DNA from: Tetragonia tetragonoides
Lineage: Eukaryota > Streptophyta > Magnoliopsida > Caryophyllales > Aizoaceae
Direction of reading: 5' to 3'
NCBI GenBank assembly: GCA_038025085.1
Contig: CM076143.1
Location: forward strand, 14,431,501-14,495,500
Length of the DNA stretch: 64,000 nucleotides
The translations under genes and the position numbers were made by a program. The first letter of the stretch is position 1. Each line of letters starts with the position of its first letter. Below the pieces are notes generated by a model. The model was not told where the DNA came from and ran no database searches. It saw nothing but the letters and a program-made list of their open reading frames with translations. Below are positions 46,588 to 57,502 of this stretch, one piece after another.

Positions 46588-46785
46588 ATGGCTAAACCAA
46601 AGAGGAATAGGTCTCAATCCAAGAAAAATAATAACACTAAGCAGAAAAGTGACCAAGCATATACCACATTTTACCGGAGTGATAGAGTTGATTATCAGGT
46701 AAAGTGCTATGGTTGTAGACATGTATCCAAGAACGAGGTCAAGAACAAAGAGCATCTCAACAAGGTGCACAAGATCCGTTCCTAA
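46588..46785 (+). CDS. Possible 65-residue basic zinc-finger-like protein
   Basis: The ATG at 46588 opens 65 codons to TAA at 46783-46785. The first half is very basic (MAKPKRNRSQSKK) and Asn/Gln/Lys-rich. The second half has C-x2-C (CYGC), then HLNKVH, a C2H2-like spacing with a 13-residue middle. I do not recognise a family. Upstream, the 8-base hAT duplication ends at 46541, so the promoter would be the MITE or a short GAGTGAGTGA leader. It could be a truncated copy of a nucleic-acid-binding protein or a real microprotein. Transcription is unproven. Confidence 0.4.
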   Translation: MAKPKRNRSQSKKNNNTKQKSDQAYTTFYRSDRVDYQVKCYGCRHVSKNEVKNKEHLNKVHKIRS

Positions 46786-47656
46786 ATTTCACAATTAAAA
46801 TAGGTAAGTTGGAACACTAATATGGTTTGTTGGTTTTGTTTCAAAATTTGCGAATGTCGTTATTAAACTGTTAATTTTCAGAATGGGTTTGATTTGTAGA
46901 TTTGCGGATAATTCTCTGAATGTTTTGTTTCCAAATTTATGGATATGACTTATTAAAATATTAAAATTGCTATTTTTTTTTGAAAAGGCAAGAAAGCCGG
47001 CCATTTCTGGCCAAGAGTCCACTGGCTCGATACAATACAACCATACAACGAAAATAAAACAACAAGATGAATACAAAAACTAAATAAAGGTCATTAATAG
47101 GATGCAAATTCTTGATCGCTACTTCTTCAATCCTGTTGAAGAACCAGTCATGGTGAGAAACGTCAGTATAAACTCTGATCTTCTACCGCCAGGACCACTA
47201 CCAGCTTCACCAACAGCAATTAAAATTACTTGCAAGTTGCAATTTATCTTTCATGTGCGCTTTTGTGGTAATATATATAAATAAAAAAAAAGTAACAAAG
47301 AAGTTGATGTGTCACTTGATGGCAATGATGAATTGCACAAGGACTGAATTGAATTATGTTCCTTGTGTGGGTTAAGTTACATGACCTTGATTTAGAGTAT
47401 TAAGGGTGCCCCAACTTTGATATTGGGAGCTTGATAGGAAGACCTTGAATAATAGGAACCCTTGATTTGGGTGATGAGCTTCCTAAGTCGAGTGCTTTGA
47501 ATTTTGAATGGAAGCATAATGAGTTTCAGATCATAGTGCTCCAGTACCTGCAATCAATAAGATGCAGTCAGATATTGCAATAAGGGGGGAGGGGGAGTAA
47601 ATCGCCACATTTGCATGAGATTATGAGCCAAACATAGGAGCAACAGATTTAGGGTT
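46786..47656. other. Gene-free stretch with possible LINE tail
   Basis: A T run at 46973-46981 followed by GAAAAGGCAAGAAAGCCGGCC looks like the minus-strand 3' tail of a LINE, but I found no matching duplication. A 60-codon open frame at 47102-47284 has no known domain. Confidence 0.35.
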
Positions 47657-47880
47657 CACTACTACAAAACGCGCGTCTTCTCGACGCTTCGTATAGCGTC
47701 ATGCCGAACTTCTAAAATGCATGTCATTTCTCGACGCTTTTTATGGTCGAGAAATGATCTCGACAACAAAAAGTGTTAAGAAATGAATCAGCGGTCCAAT
47801 TCTTTCTCGTGCGGCCCACTACTTCAGTCTTCGAGGAGTGGGTGAGCGGTGAAAATAAAAATAAAGGAAACAAAGAACAC

Positions 47881-47914
47881 GATCTCTCTCTCTCTCTCTC
47901 TTCTCTGTCTCTCT

Positions 47915-47953
<39 letters not shown>
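47881..47953. repeat. (TC)n microsatellite inside the CACTA element
   Basis: Three TC tracts broken by TTCTCTGTC-type words. The following 48-kb DNA looks like a plant gene leader. Confidence 0.9.
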
Positions 47954-47958
<5 letters not shown>

Positions 47959-48459
47959 TTCACGCTCGCCCTCCTCCCAGCCTCTAAACTGACAAAATCA
48001 CCATTCTCCCTAAATCTCTCATATTCCTTCATTCTCCATTCCCTCTCTAATGGAATCCTCTCTGAATTAAATCCTTATTGCGGTTGTTACTCCTATTAGG
48101 TTTCTTCTTTCAGAATTTTAGGGCAAATTTTTATTAATTCCCCAAAAAAGCATTTAATTCGTGGAGGCTATGTACTGCAACGATCCTATACTTCTTGGTA
48201 TACTTAAGCCCTATCTTTTTCATGAAATCCACTCTAATTCCTCTCGCTTTGGTCTGTCGAGTGCTTGGTCGTTCTTTGTCTCAAGATTCCTAAATTCCGT
48301 ACCTCAGAAACGCAAGCTCGAACTTGGCAGTTCATTATGTGTGAATACCAGAATTACAATTTGTCGTTCTGAAATTTGTGGGCACGATTTGGGATTTCGT
48401 TCTGAATTCTCCAAATTGTCGTGCTCTTTCGCTCAAGAACTGAGCAAATTGTGAAGAAG

Positions 48460-50553
48460 GTCTTCTCTGCAGACATGACCACTACTTGTCCACAATCAAC
48501 GCCACCACCAATATAGCTAGGTCAATTTTGAATGAAGAGGTAAAGTCTAACCTAATTTTGTTAATCATAGCTTATTTCTAATTCAATTTTGAAATTGACA
48601 TACAGAAGTTTGCTAATTTGATATTAATTGTGTTATGTTGTTCAATGGATGTCTAAGTCTGTTCTTCACTGTTTTTTTTTCATAATTTGTGGGTAGTCGG
48701 TTAGAATTAGGTCTTTTGCTTGATTATTTGAACTTTTTCGAGAATTTGTGATGTTCTGTTCAGATTACACGAAAATTGTTTCTCTTCTAGGTTTGGACCT
48801 GCGTCCAACTACACCACCAACATCCTCAAAACCCAAACTCTTTTCCCAAAATCTTAATCTCCCAAAAATCCAACAATTTTCTGCTTTTTTTTTTTCCCTC
48901 CAGTATCCTAGAATGAAATGGTGTAGTTGGTATAGTAGTTGTGAATTGATTGGGCGTTAATAACTCATATACATCATAGTGTGGTTGTTTTACAGTCAGA
49001 AGTAAGAGAAGTAAGTCATGATGCAAGTTGGCAGGAAATTTATTAAGTCTACATGTTTGATGTTGAATTCTGACTTATATTGAAGGGGTGTATAAGGTTG
49101 CTGATTTAGATTCACTTATGAGAAAAACTAGTTTGGCATGGGGTTTGGTTTGAGGGCACAAAAGCAGCATTTGAAGCTTACACTTTCAATGTGTTCTTTT
49201 ATTCAGTTTAAATGAGAAATTTATATACATATAGATTCAGGTTTTCTAACGCTCTTTTAAAATCAGATTTGTAGTGCACTTGTACAAAAGATATATCGTT
49301 CTTTTATTGCTTTATGTTATGATAATCACTTATAACACTCAGTGGGTTTGTGGCAGGGGTTGAAGAGGTACTTGATTAGTTCAAGTACTCATTTCGATGG
49401 TGATCTTGTCCAGCTGTCATGTTGGATTTAAGGTTGTTTTCATCTCTTCCCTTGTTTTTTTTTACTGGCTAAAACTTATGCCTACTAGATATTTTTGGAA
49501 TCGTTTTCTAATTTATATTGCATATGAAGGTACTTTGATCCACGGTGCATCCCACAACTATGATTACAATGAATATTGAGGTACACTGATATTTTGGTTA
49601 CTGTTGATTGTTGGATAATATAGCAGATGTTCTTATTAGGGGTGAGCGCAACCGGGTACCCACCGGATATTGCACTACCCGGAATTGGAATTGGATCCAC
49701 CAGTTCCTAATTTGTAGGAATTGGAATTGGAATTGGTTGCACCGGTTCCTAAATCTTAGGAATTGGATTCACTGGGTACCCACCGGTTCCTGGGTACCCA
49801 AGTCAACATTAAATCCAAATTTTCTTATTTTTTAAATCAAATAAATATATATTTTAATAATAAAAAACACCAATAAAAATATTACACTAATAAATATTAG
49901 TTTACAAAAATATCACAAACATAAAATCAAATACTACCATCAAAATACTTAACATTGTAAATCAAAATTTAAATAACGTATACAATTATTTAATTATTAA
50001 TATTACAAATACAATCATTAAAAACACTAAAATTACAAATGGAAAATTTTAAACTATTAACCTTACTAGAAAATCACATTCTTTATTTCTAACAAAGAAA
50101 AAAAGTCATTTAATTATTTTACACTGGGTACCCAACCGGTTTCGGTTCCCAAAAGTCAGGAATTGGAATTGGAATTGGAATTGGTTGGTACCGGTTCCTA
50201 TGTTTGGGGATTGGAATTGGAATAGGTTAGACCGGTTCCGGTTCCGGAACCACCGGTTCCTTACCAATTCCGGTTCCGGTACTGGGTACCCTGAATTTCT
50301 ACTCACCCCTAGTTCTTATGCTCTTATTTGAATTAAATATATCTTGGCATGACCCAATTCCCTTGTCTATATCTTATTTATATCTAACTACTAGTTGCAC
50401 AGTTACTATGTACTGAAGATTATGCTCAGAGACTGATCTGTTAAAGTTATATGTTTGCATGATTTCACAAGTTAAAATAATGAATTATACCTGGAACAAT
50501 CAGATCAGGACATGGTTGATGTGCTAGATAAGAATTCAGAAGTTAATTCAGAG
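48460..50553 (+). other. Exon-like blocks inside the CACTA element
   Basis: A block ending at a GT donor near 48538 can be read GLLCRHDHYLSTINATTNIA. A second block (50504-50553) sits between a CAG acceptor and GAG|GTAAGT and can be read QDMVDVLDKNSEVNSE. A third near 54063-54146 can be read VEDINQNITQVIQRVPDGSA. I recognise no protein. Together with the CT-rich leader at 47880-48060 they may be parts of a captured gene or the element's own small gene. Confidence 0.3.
49637..50311. mobile_element. hAT-type MITE (675 bp) inside the CACTA element
   Basis: Ends TAGGGGTGAGCG and CTCACCCCTA, with perfect 8-base duplications GTTCTTAT (49629-49636, 50312-50319). Inner arms are rich in GGAATTGGAATTGG and CCGGTTCC words on both sides of an AT-rich middle. 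No coding. Confidence 0.9.
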
Positions 50554-51329
50554 GTAAGTCATGCTGCAAGATGACATGTACAATTGTGTTTAATATGATA
50601 TGCTTGGTTAGTTAGATTGGGTACAAATAACTGAGGTTCATCATAAGAGAGTAGGAGAAGTAAATCTAAATCATGCTGCAAAATGACCAGAACACTTTGT
50701 TAACTCTACCTGTTTGGATTTTTGAATACTAACTTTATATTCCGGGAGTGTACAAGGTTGTTATGAAGTTGGTTCTTGCTTTTTAGTTACGATCATGTCA
50801 TAGTGTCATATGTGCGATATTTCTTAAAGTGCTCTTCAAATGTCATGTAGAATGCTTGAGCTTGTTCATTTCTGTCATTTCACACCTTTTTTTTCCCCTC
50901 AATTTCTTCTTATAATTTTGTTTGCAGGACTTATGCTCTGAATTTATCTAATCTTCTTTACTTGTTGTAGCTCGTGGATGTACATGCTCTTGTTTCCCGG
51001 ATTCTGTGCAGTTGATTCCTCTTCTTATTTGGCGGTAAGTTGTCTTCTTTTTTCCCCCTCTTTTAAATCATTATTGTTTGATGGTTAGAAACGGAAATGA
51101 GAAAACAGAATGTTAGCTGCATTGTTCCTTGCAAACCATTAATCTTATTGTTACTTGCATCTTCTGTTTTATTTTGGCTACAACTATAGATTCAAGAACC
51201 TGTTAGCATATTGTTTATTTACATGGTGCACTTGTGTAGTTAATGTCTCTAATCTGGTTCAGTTACAATTGTTGTTTGTTGTACATTAGTCACAAATGTT
51301 GTTTGTTTCTCGACATTGACATTGAAATT

Positions 51330-51405
51330 GTTGTTGTTGGTGTTCATGTTGGTGGTGTTGGTGTTGGTGTTTGGTCTTGGTGTTGGTGTTGTGGTGTTGT
51401 TTGAT
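51330..51405. repeat. (GGTGTT)n-like repeat
   Basis: Irregular GTTGGTGTTGGTG units over about 75 bases, just left of the solo LTR. Confidence 0.8.
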
Positions 51406-51715
51406 TACTTTAGGTAATGAGATGATTTACTATTTTGCTCATTCTAGCTATTTCGATAGTCTAGAACTGATTTCTAATACGTTTTATATATGAAGGTACT
51501 TGTAATACCCCGCATATTAATAATATTTATTATATTTAATAATGTGATTATTTGATTTGGAATATGCATATTTGGAGGAAAGAATATATATTAATATTTA
51601 TTTTCTTATTAATTGGTGTTTGAAAAGGAAAAGATATTTCTCTTGTGATAGTTTCCTTAATTGAATTGTATTCTAGTTGGATTAGGATTCTAACTAGGTC
51701 AAAAATCTCTAACCT

Positions 51716-51724
51716 CTATAAATA
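51716..51724 (+). promoter_or_regulatory. TATA box of the LTR
   Basis: CTATAAATA followed 30-60 bases later by a pyrimidine-rich stretch (TTCTTGTCTCTCTCC), fitting an LTR promoter. Confidence 0.5.
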
Positions 51725-52254
51725 CCCATCGACACTCATAAATCTGATTCTTGTCTCTCTCCATTCGTGCCCTAGTGAGTCTATAATACTCACTCACGTT
51801 TTCTCTCTTGTAAGCCTCATAAAAACCCTAAAAACTGTCCAACACACACTGTCGGATTGAATTTCTCCTGTTCTACTTATCGTGTGTACTTGATTTTTGG
51901 ATATGTTGTAGAAATAGATATCTAGAACAATACTGGAAAGCTTCGTAATTTTTAGAGATTGTTTGATACCTCAAATCAATTTTCTCTTGAAGCAGCACAG
52001 TGCTGATACGAGATTCAGATTCGCCTACTTTGTTTAACCATATCTCAAAGCACATTATTTGTTCAAACTGTTTGGTGGCATTGAATCTTAGTATGTCCTC
52101 AGTATGTACGCCAAATTTTAGAAGAACTCGACTTCGTTTGATGGTCTGTTCGAGCGTTTGTTTCAGATCGTGCGTGCTGATTTCAGATTTCAGATTTGTT
52201 CTTTGTGATGGTGATTGAATCGAAAGGTAACCATCATTCTTATCGGTTGGAGAC

Positions 52255-52512
52255 CAGTGACGAATCCAGAAAAATGTTAGAGGGGGTTCAGTCTTTTTTT
52301 TCTTTTAACTTGTTTTCTATTTTGCCTTTCTGTCTCATCTAGTAATGGATTAAAGGGTCACTAAGTGGTCTAAGTGGAGTCAGTTTGCAAAGAAAGTGGG
52401 GCAATTTATGGGTAATTAATTAATTTATATTTTATTTTACAAAAGCAACTTTAAATTTTTTTTCCAAGTGGAGTCACTTGAATACTCACCCTTGTGAGTA
52501 CATCCGCCACTG
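52255..52512. mobile_element. hAT-type MITE (258 bp) inside the solo LTR
   Basis: Ends CAGTGACGAATCCAG and ACATCCGCCACTG, with perfect 8-base duplications TTGGAGAC (52247-52254, 52513-52520). Confidence 0.85.
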
Positions 52513-54674
52513 TTGGAGACTTAGGTTACTGTTATTTGAACATGTATTCATTTGTAACCTTTATTGTCATTGATTAGAGATGTTTGTTTTTATTTTACAT
52601 CATGATTGAGGTTTTATCGTACATGAATTGTTTACATCTTATTGATATGCTTAAGATGTTGTTTAACTCAATGAGAGTTTTAATAGATTGTGATATGGTG
52701 ATGGATTAAATGGAAAGGAGCATACTTTGAGATAAATGCTTTGAGATAGATGCTTGTTTACTCTATTTGAGATGACTAGATGAGTACATTAACAGTAGTT
52801 TATGGTCACTATTTGAGTGAAACACAACCCGAGATTATATTATACTTTGGGAAACCGTGCTAAATTGTGATTTATATATCTTTATAAACCCGAATGAGTG
52901 TGATTGAGGATATCATTGTGAATTAACCCATGGTGGGTAATCGATTGAGGTATGAACTTGAGAATGAGTTGATACATATTATTTTGGTTTGAGGCTCAAT
53001 AGAATTGTTAGCTACTTAGATCTTGGCATGTTGGCGAGTAGCCTAAGAGATTGACAGTTAGGTCATGAGCAATTATTTTTATGAAAATTGGAATCTCGTA
53101 ATGATTCGATCATGAATTGATCCAGAGTGGACTTTGAGAGCCTGTGATGGCTATGTTATTGAGAGCCTATTATAGCTATGTTATTTTGAGAGCATGTGAT
53201 GGCTATGGTTATGTTATTGGTATTGATTTTGTGGAATTTACCGTCAGTTCGCTTTCCACGTGTCCAAGGCTAGGAGTTGAGGACCAAGAGCAAATGACAC
53301 AAGTTTTGGGTTAATTGAATGATTAGCAAAGTGGTATTCAAGAGCGTTTGGGATTTGAGACGTTATAGTTATATCCTTTGGGATTAAGTGTAAGGTCTAA
53401 GAAGACCTAAGTTGTGTATTGATTATGTGACACAATTGCACTTATAGCTTTTGAATATATTTATATGACATTATGACATTGTATGTTGTTCGATGAATGT
53501 TGAGTTACTCAGCTTTGCTGACTGGTTGCTTTTGTACTACGTGTGTTTGTTGTCCATTTCTCTTCAATGGTGGACCTATATGGAATTCGTCTATATGGGG
53601 GAGTAGATTGACAGGATAATTGTAGCTCGTGAGTTGGGAGCTAGTTGAAGGCGAATCAAGAAGATTGTATATTTTCTAAGAACAATTTACTTTTATTGTT
53701 TAGATTGGAATTCTTTTAATATTGAGATTTTACTATTGTAATGGGATTAATTCTCTTGCATGAGAATTAATAGTTTACTATTTCTTATTTCTTTTGGATT
53801 AATTGTTTTAAGCTTAGTTGGAAAATATAGTTATTATTTAATTATCTAGTATGTATGTTTGGGATATGAACATTTGGTTTCTTTCTTGCCTTGTATTTAA
53901 TTTGAACATTAAATACGACGATAGCGCTTCGAATTTTCAGGATTTTTTCGAACTCGTGATTTTAAATGGTTTTAAATTAGACGGAAATTTGGGCTGTTAC
54001 AGTACTCGATACATATTCAATGGTGTCCTACCAATTGCTATAGTGTCCTACCAATTGCTACAGAGTAGAAGATATCAACCAGAACATAACACAAGTTATA
54101 CAACGAGTCCCAGATGGATCTGCGTTTTGTTAGCGAATTTAGGCTGCCATTATATGTAAAACTTTCTCGAAAGTATTAGCTCGAATGTTGTATTTTGACA
54201 GCTTTAAGATGATAAATTGTGTACTTTTACTTTATGCAAAATGTATAAAACATTATGAAGCTATATGAATATGATTGAAATTTAGTATTTTTTTTTTGCG
54301 TATTTGTATATACAGTTAAAAATAGGTCCATAAACTCACAAAGAATCTATGATAATAACAAAACTAGAAATTATGTTGTGCTTTTTTCGGGTGGGAAATG
54401 CAAAAAGACGCGCAAAAGCGTCGAGAACTTGGCGTGTAACACTTGAAAAATTGGTCGGGAAACAGGTTCTGGACAACAAAAAGCGTCGAGAAAATCCAAA
54501 TCTCGACCACAAAAGCGTCAGAAGATCAATCAATTGTAGTCGCTAAAAGCGTAGAGAATTCTCGACACTGAAATTCTCGACGCTTGTAAAAGCGTCGAGA
54601 TAGTTTTTTCTCAGCGATTTTGCGTCGAAAAATAAGGAAAAAAGCGTTGAGAATAGCCCGGTTTTCTAGTAGTG

Positions 54675-54989
54675 GTAGTACGATGTTTGTTGTTTGTGGT
54701 GAAAATGAAGATGCTCAAAAAAAGCTTGAAGAAGCAAAATAGAGATCATTCCCTAACATTGTAATCCAAGCTATCATGGCTAATGATGCACTCATGTCTA
54801 CTGTCCAAAGGAAGCTCAATTCTGATCAATCAACTCCGCACTCCAGGGAGAAGAGAGGAGGGAAGCTCTAGATCCTACATTGAGACTAACAATGCTGCTG
54901 AAATTTCCTCAAACAGAGGAGTATAAGTAGATTCAGATTCAAATGGGTGATAATATATAATATTGCTTATCTCCATTCTACCCTCAAAA
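54675..54989. other. Short stretch right of the CACTA element
   Basis: Fragmentary open frames such as ENEDAQKKLEEAK and IVIQAIMANDALMST can be read on the + strand around a TAG; no family recognised. Confidence 0.3.
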
Positions 54990-55615
54990 AGAGAAGACAA
55001 ACTAATAGAATATATTCTTTAAGAGTTGGGCATGGTAATCTGGTTAGAAATGGAGCAGGGGTTGAAAACACTCTCTCAAAATGTTGGTTGAATGCTAACT
55101 CTTTGCCTAAAGCTACTAATGTTGAATCCTCTAGTTATAGACCCATTGCTTATTGTAGTGTGATCTAGTGTTATGCACTAAATTAGAGGTTAATGATAGA
55201 GCACGGTAATCTCGTTAAAGACGGAGCAGGGGTTGTAGTGTTGCACTGAATTAGAGGTGTCATGCATGAGCTTGTTGATGTAAACCAGATGTCAGTTGGT
55301 TTGGCTATCCTGATATGTTGTGCAAATGGATTATTGCCTGAGTCGCTTCTTCTTTTGGCATTAATATGTGTGGTTATTTTCATAGTGGTAGCAGGCTTAG
55401 ACAAGGAGACCTCATCTCCCTCTTTCTCTTTGTCTTGGTAATGGCATACTTGACTAAAGTTCAAGAACTGGCTAATGAACTTCCTGATTTTAGGTTTCAC
55501 CCTTTTGCGACAGTGCAAGTCATTGCATTTGCAGGTATTGAGTGTCGTGAGGGTTTCTTTGGCTCATTAAGGGCAGTTTCTCTTATAGCACTATAAATCA
55601 GTGTTATTAGTCGAA
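54990..55615 (+). pseudogene. LINE reverse-transcriptase relic A
   Basis: Broken + strand frames show plant LINE RT motifs: LPKATNVESSSYRPIAYCSV near 55105-55160 and RLRQGDLISLFLFVLVM near 55390-55445 (the RQGDPLSP-type motif of the palm). Stops and frame changes separate them, and the YADD region is not recognisable. A related relic follows at once. Confidence 0.75.
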
Positions 55616-55767
55616 GATTGTGATAGAATATTATTCTTTAAGGGATGAGCATAGTAATCTGGTTAATAATGGAGCAGGGATGAAAACACTATGGTTGATT
55701 TCTCCCAAAATGTTTGGTTGAATGTTACCCTGACTATTCTTGTGCCTAAAGCTACTAATATTGAATC

Positions 55768-55900
55768 CTTTTTATTTTTTACAACATGGTTGTCCAAACT
55801 TTCCTTGACTAATCCCATGAGCCCTGAATTTAACGACCTGGTAAAAACCTCCAGTGGCCCCTGGGACCTCTGCAATATTTCTTCAGCTTAGCTACCCTCT
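55768..55900 (-). mobile_element. SINE-like element, truncated copy
   Basis: Shares GTTGTCCAA..CTTTCCTTGACTAATCCC, TTAACGAC and GGGACCTCTGCAATATTT with the next copy but lacks the stretch holding the B box. Confidence 0.55.
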
Positions 55901-55924
55901 TTGCCTAAAGCTACTAATGTTGAA

Positions 55925-56080
55925 CCCTTTTTAGTTTTTATAACATAGTTGTCCAAGCTTTCCTTGACTAATCCCGGACCCTGAAGTTAACGACTGGTAA
56001 AACCTCTAGTGGCCCTGAGGAAACTCGAACCTGGGACCTCTGCAATATTTATCCAGCTGAGCTACCCCCCTCAGGGTTCT
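55925..56080 (-). mobile_element. tRNA-derived SINE
   Basis: On the minus strand GGTAGCTCAGCTGG (A box) and GGTTCGAGTTT (B box) are about 35 bases apart, as in a tRNA gene promoter for RNA polymerase III. A unique body and an A-rich end (AACTAAAAAGG) follow. This is the normal SINE layout. Confidence 0.7.
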
Positions 56081-56866
56081 AATGTTGAATCTTCTAGTTA
56101 TAGAGCCATTAGTTGTTGTAGTGTGATCTAGTGTTATGCACTGAATTAGAGGTTAATGATAGAACATTGTTATCTGGTTAATGATGGAGCAGGGGTTTGT
56201 CCTGTTATGCACTGAATTATAGGTGTCATGCATGAGCCTATTGATGTAAAACCAGAGAGCGTTTAGTCCTGTTAGATCTGTTGCACATATCATGCTTTAC
56301 CAGATTTTGATAAATTATTATAAGAGCACTAAGATGTCTTACGAAAATCTATCGTAGGAAGGCTTATAACACATTGAGATAGGAAGTCCTTTAGGAGACG
56401 TAGGTTGGTTTGGCTATCCTGATATGTTTTTCAAATGGATTATTGCCTGAGTAACTTCTTCTTTTGCTATTAATATGTGTGGTTATTTTCATGGTGGTAG
56501 GAGGCTTAGACAAGGAGACTCCATCTCCCTCTTTCTCTTTGTCTTGGTAATGGATCGAATACTTGATAAAAGTTCAAGAATTGGCTAATGAACTTTCTGA
56601 TTTTAGGTTTCACCCATGTATAAGTCACTGCATTTGCAGGTATCGAGTGTTGTGAGGGTTTCCTTGGCGCAATAAGTGCAGTTTCTCTTATAGCATTATA
56701 GATCAGTGCCATTAGTCTAAGCTAAACCCCTATTTTAGTGTAGATTAGACTAAGTTGTGTATTCCGTACATAAGAAAGGTGATCTGAACTTTCATCATAG
56801 CCTCTGCTTGAACCGAAAGAGCAATGAGAACAGTTCAGGAGATCACATATAAAACCCTTAGGTGGT

Positions 56867-57106
56867 GTTTAGTTGCTTGCAATAGAATGTAGTGCAATGC
56901 AATCATTTATATATGGTAGATGTGAGGTGGAAAATGAAGGAGGGGGAAGAAGGAGATGGGAAAAGTGAGATTGATACATCATTAAAAGTAATCAACATTA
57001 CATAGAAATTGTTGAGCAATTGTGATTACATTGAATGATGCAATCAACCCCACCTTTCTCATCCCTATCCTCCCACGCTTCACTTTTCACCCCACAATTA
57101 CTCAAC
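56867..57106. mobile_element. Foldback MITE-like element, right end lost
   Basis: A purine-rich arm (GAGGTGGAAAATGAAGGAGG, about 56927-56980) is mirrored by a pyrimidine-rich arm (57048-57098). The left tip GGTGGTGTTTAGTTGCTTGC has no partner because hAT coding DNA begins at about 57107. Confidence 0.5.
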
Positions 57107-57500
57107 ACTTCCGATTTGTTGAAAAACCTGGTTTTAAACATCTTATGTATGTTGCTTGTCCTCACTTTCACATACCTTCACGCATGAGTATTGCTCTTGA
57201 TTTGTCTCAACTCTATTTGAATGAAAGAGCAAAATTGAAAGCGTTGTTGATATCCTCATGTCAAAGACTTTCTGTCACAACTGATTCATGGACAAGCAAT
57301 CAAAAAATCAATTATATGTGCCTTACTGCCCATTTTATTGATAAAGATTGGAAATTCCACAAAAAGATCTTGAATTTTTGTCCTATATTCAGTAAGGGTT
57401 CTCACATTGCTGATGGTGTGTTAGAATGTTTAAAATCTTGGGGTGTGGCTGTTAAATTGTTCACTGTGACGGGTGATAACGCAAGTTCCAATGATGTATG
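57107..57500 (+). pseudogene. hAT transposase fragment (RICESLEEPER-like)
   Basis: The frame reads FRFVEKPGFKHLMYV, then LSVTTDSWTSNQKINYMCLT (with the conserved catalytic-type Asp) and VTGDNASSND. This is the middle of a plant hAT transposase; related domesticated proteins are the DAYSLEEPER/RICESLEEPER group. The BED zinc finger, the second half of the catalytic core and the dimerisation domain are absent. It is cut at about 57500, where minus-strand retrotransposon DNA begins. Confidence 0.85.
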
Positions 57501-57502
57501 CT

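Larger units (their letters stand above)
51501..54001 (+). mobile_element. Solo LTR of a Ty3/gypsy-type element (2.5 kb)
   Basis: It starts TGTAATACCCCG and ends GGGCTGTTACA, a TG...CA pair, flanked by perfect 5-base duplications GTACT (51496-51500 and 54002-54006). No internal coding domains are present, so unequal recombination between two LTRs removed the body. A TATA box (CTATAAATA at 51716-51724) would start the transcript. The TGTAATACCCC start is common in plant Ty3/gypsy LTRs; the lineage is a guess. It is interrupted by a MITE at 52255. Confidence 0.88.
47657..54674. mobile_element. CACTA (En/Spm) transposon, 7.0 kb, with nested insertions
   Basis: The left end CACTACTACAAAACGCGCG and the right end CGGTTTTCTAGTAGTG are inverted repeats. 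Both ends carry many TCTCGACGC / GCGTCGAGA motifs (47680-47790 and 54400-54660), the subterminal repeats of the family. The 3-base flanks are GTT and GTA. Inside lie a hAT MITE (49637-50311) and a solo LTR (51501-54001) holding another MITE. Without these the element is about 3.8 kb. No transposase is recognisable. Exon-like blocks suggest captured host DNA. Confidence 0.85.
55617..56720 (+). pseudogene. LINE reverse-transcriptase relic B, with SINE insertions
   Basis: A second copy of the same RT region, including CGYFHGGRRLRQGDSISLF and a palm part near 56270-56400 that relic A lacks. It is split by two SINE-like pieces at 55768-55900 and 55925-56080. Similarity to relic A runs nearly end to end, so the two arose by duplication or by two insertions of one family. 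Confidence 0.7.

Noticed and set aside
47724..48099. Open frames on both strands with Arg-Glu or Ser-Leu repeats
   Set aside because: They come from the (TC)n tract inside the CACTA element and have no known domain.
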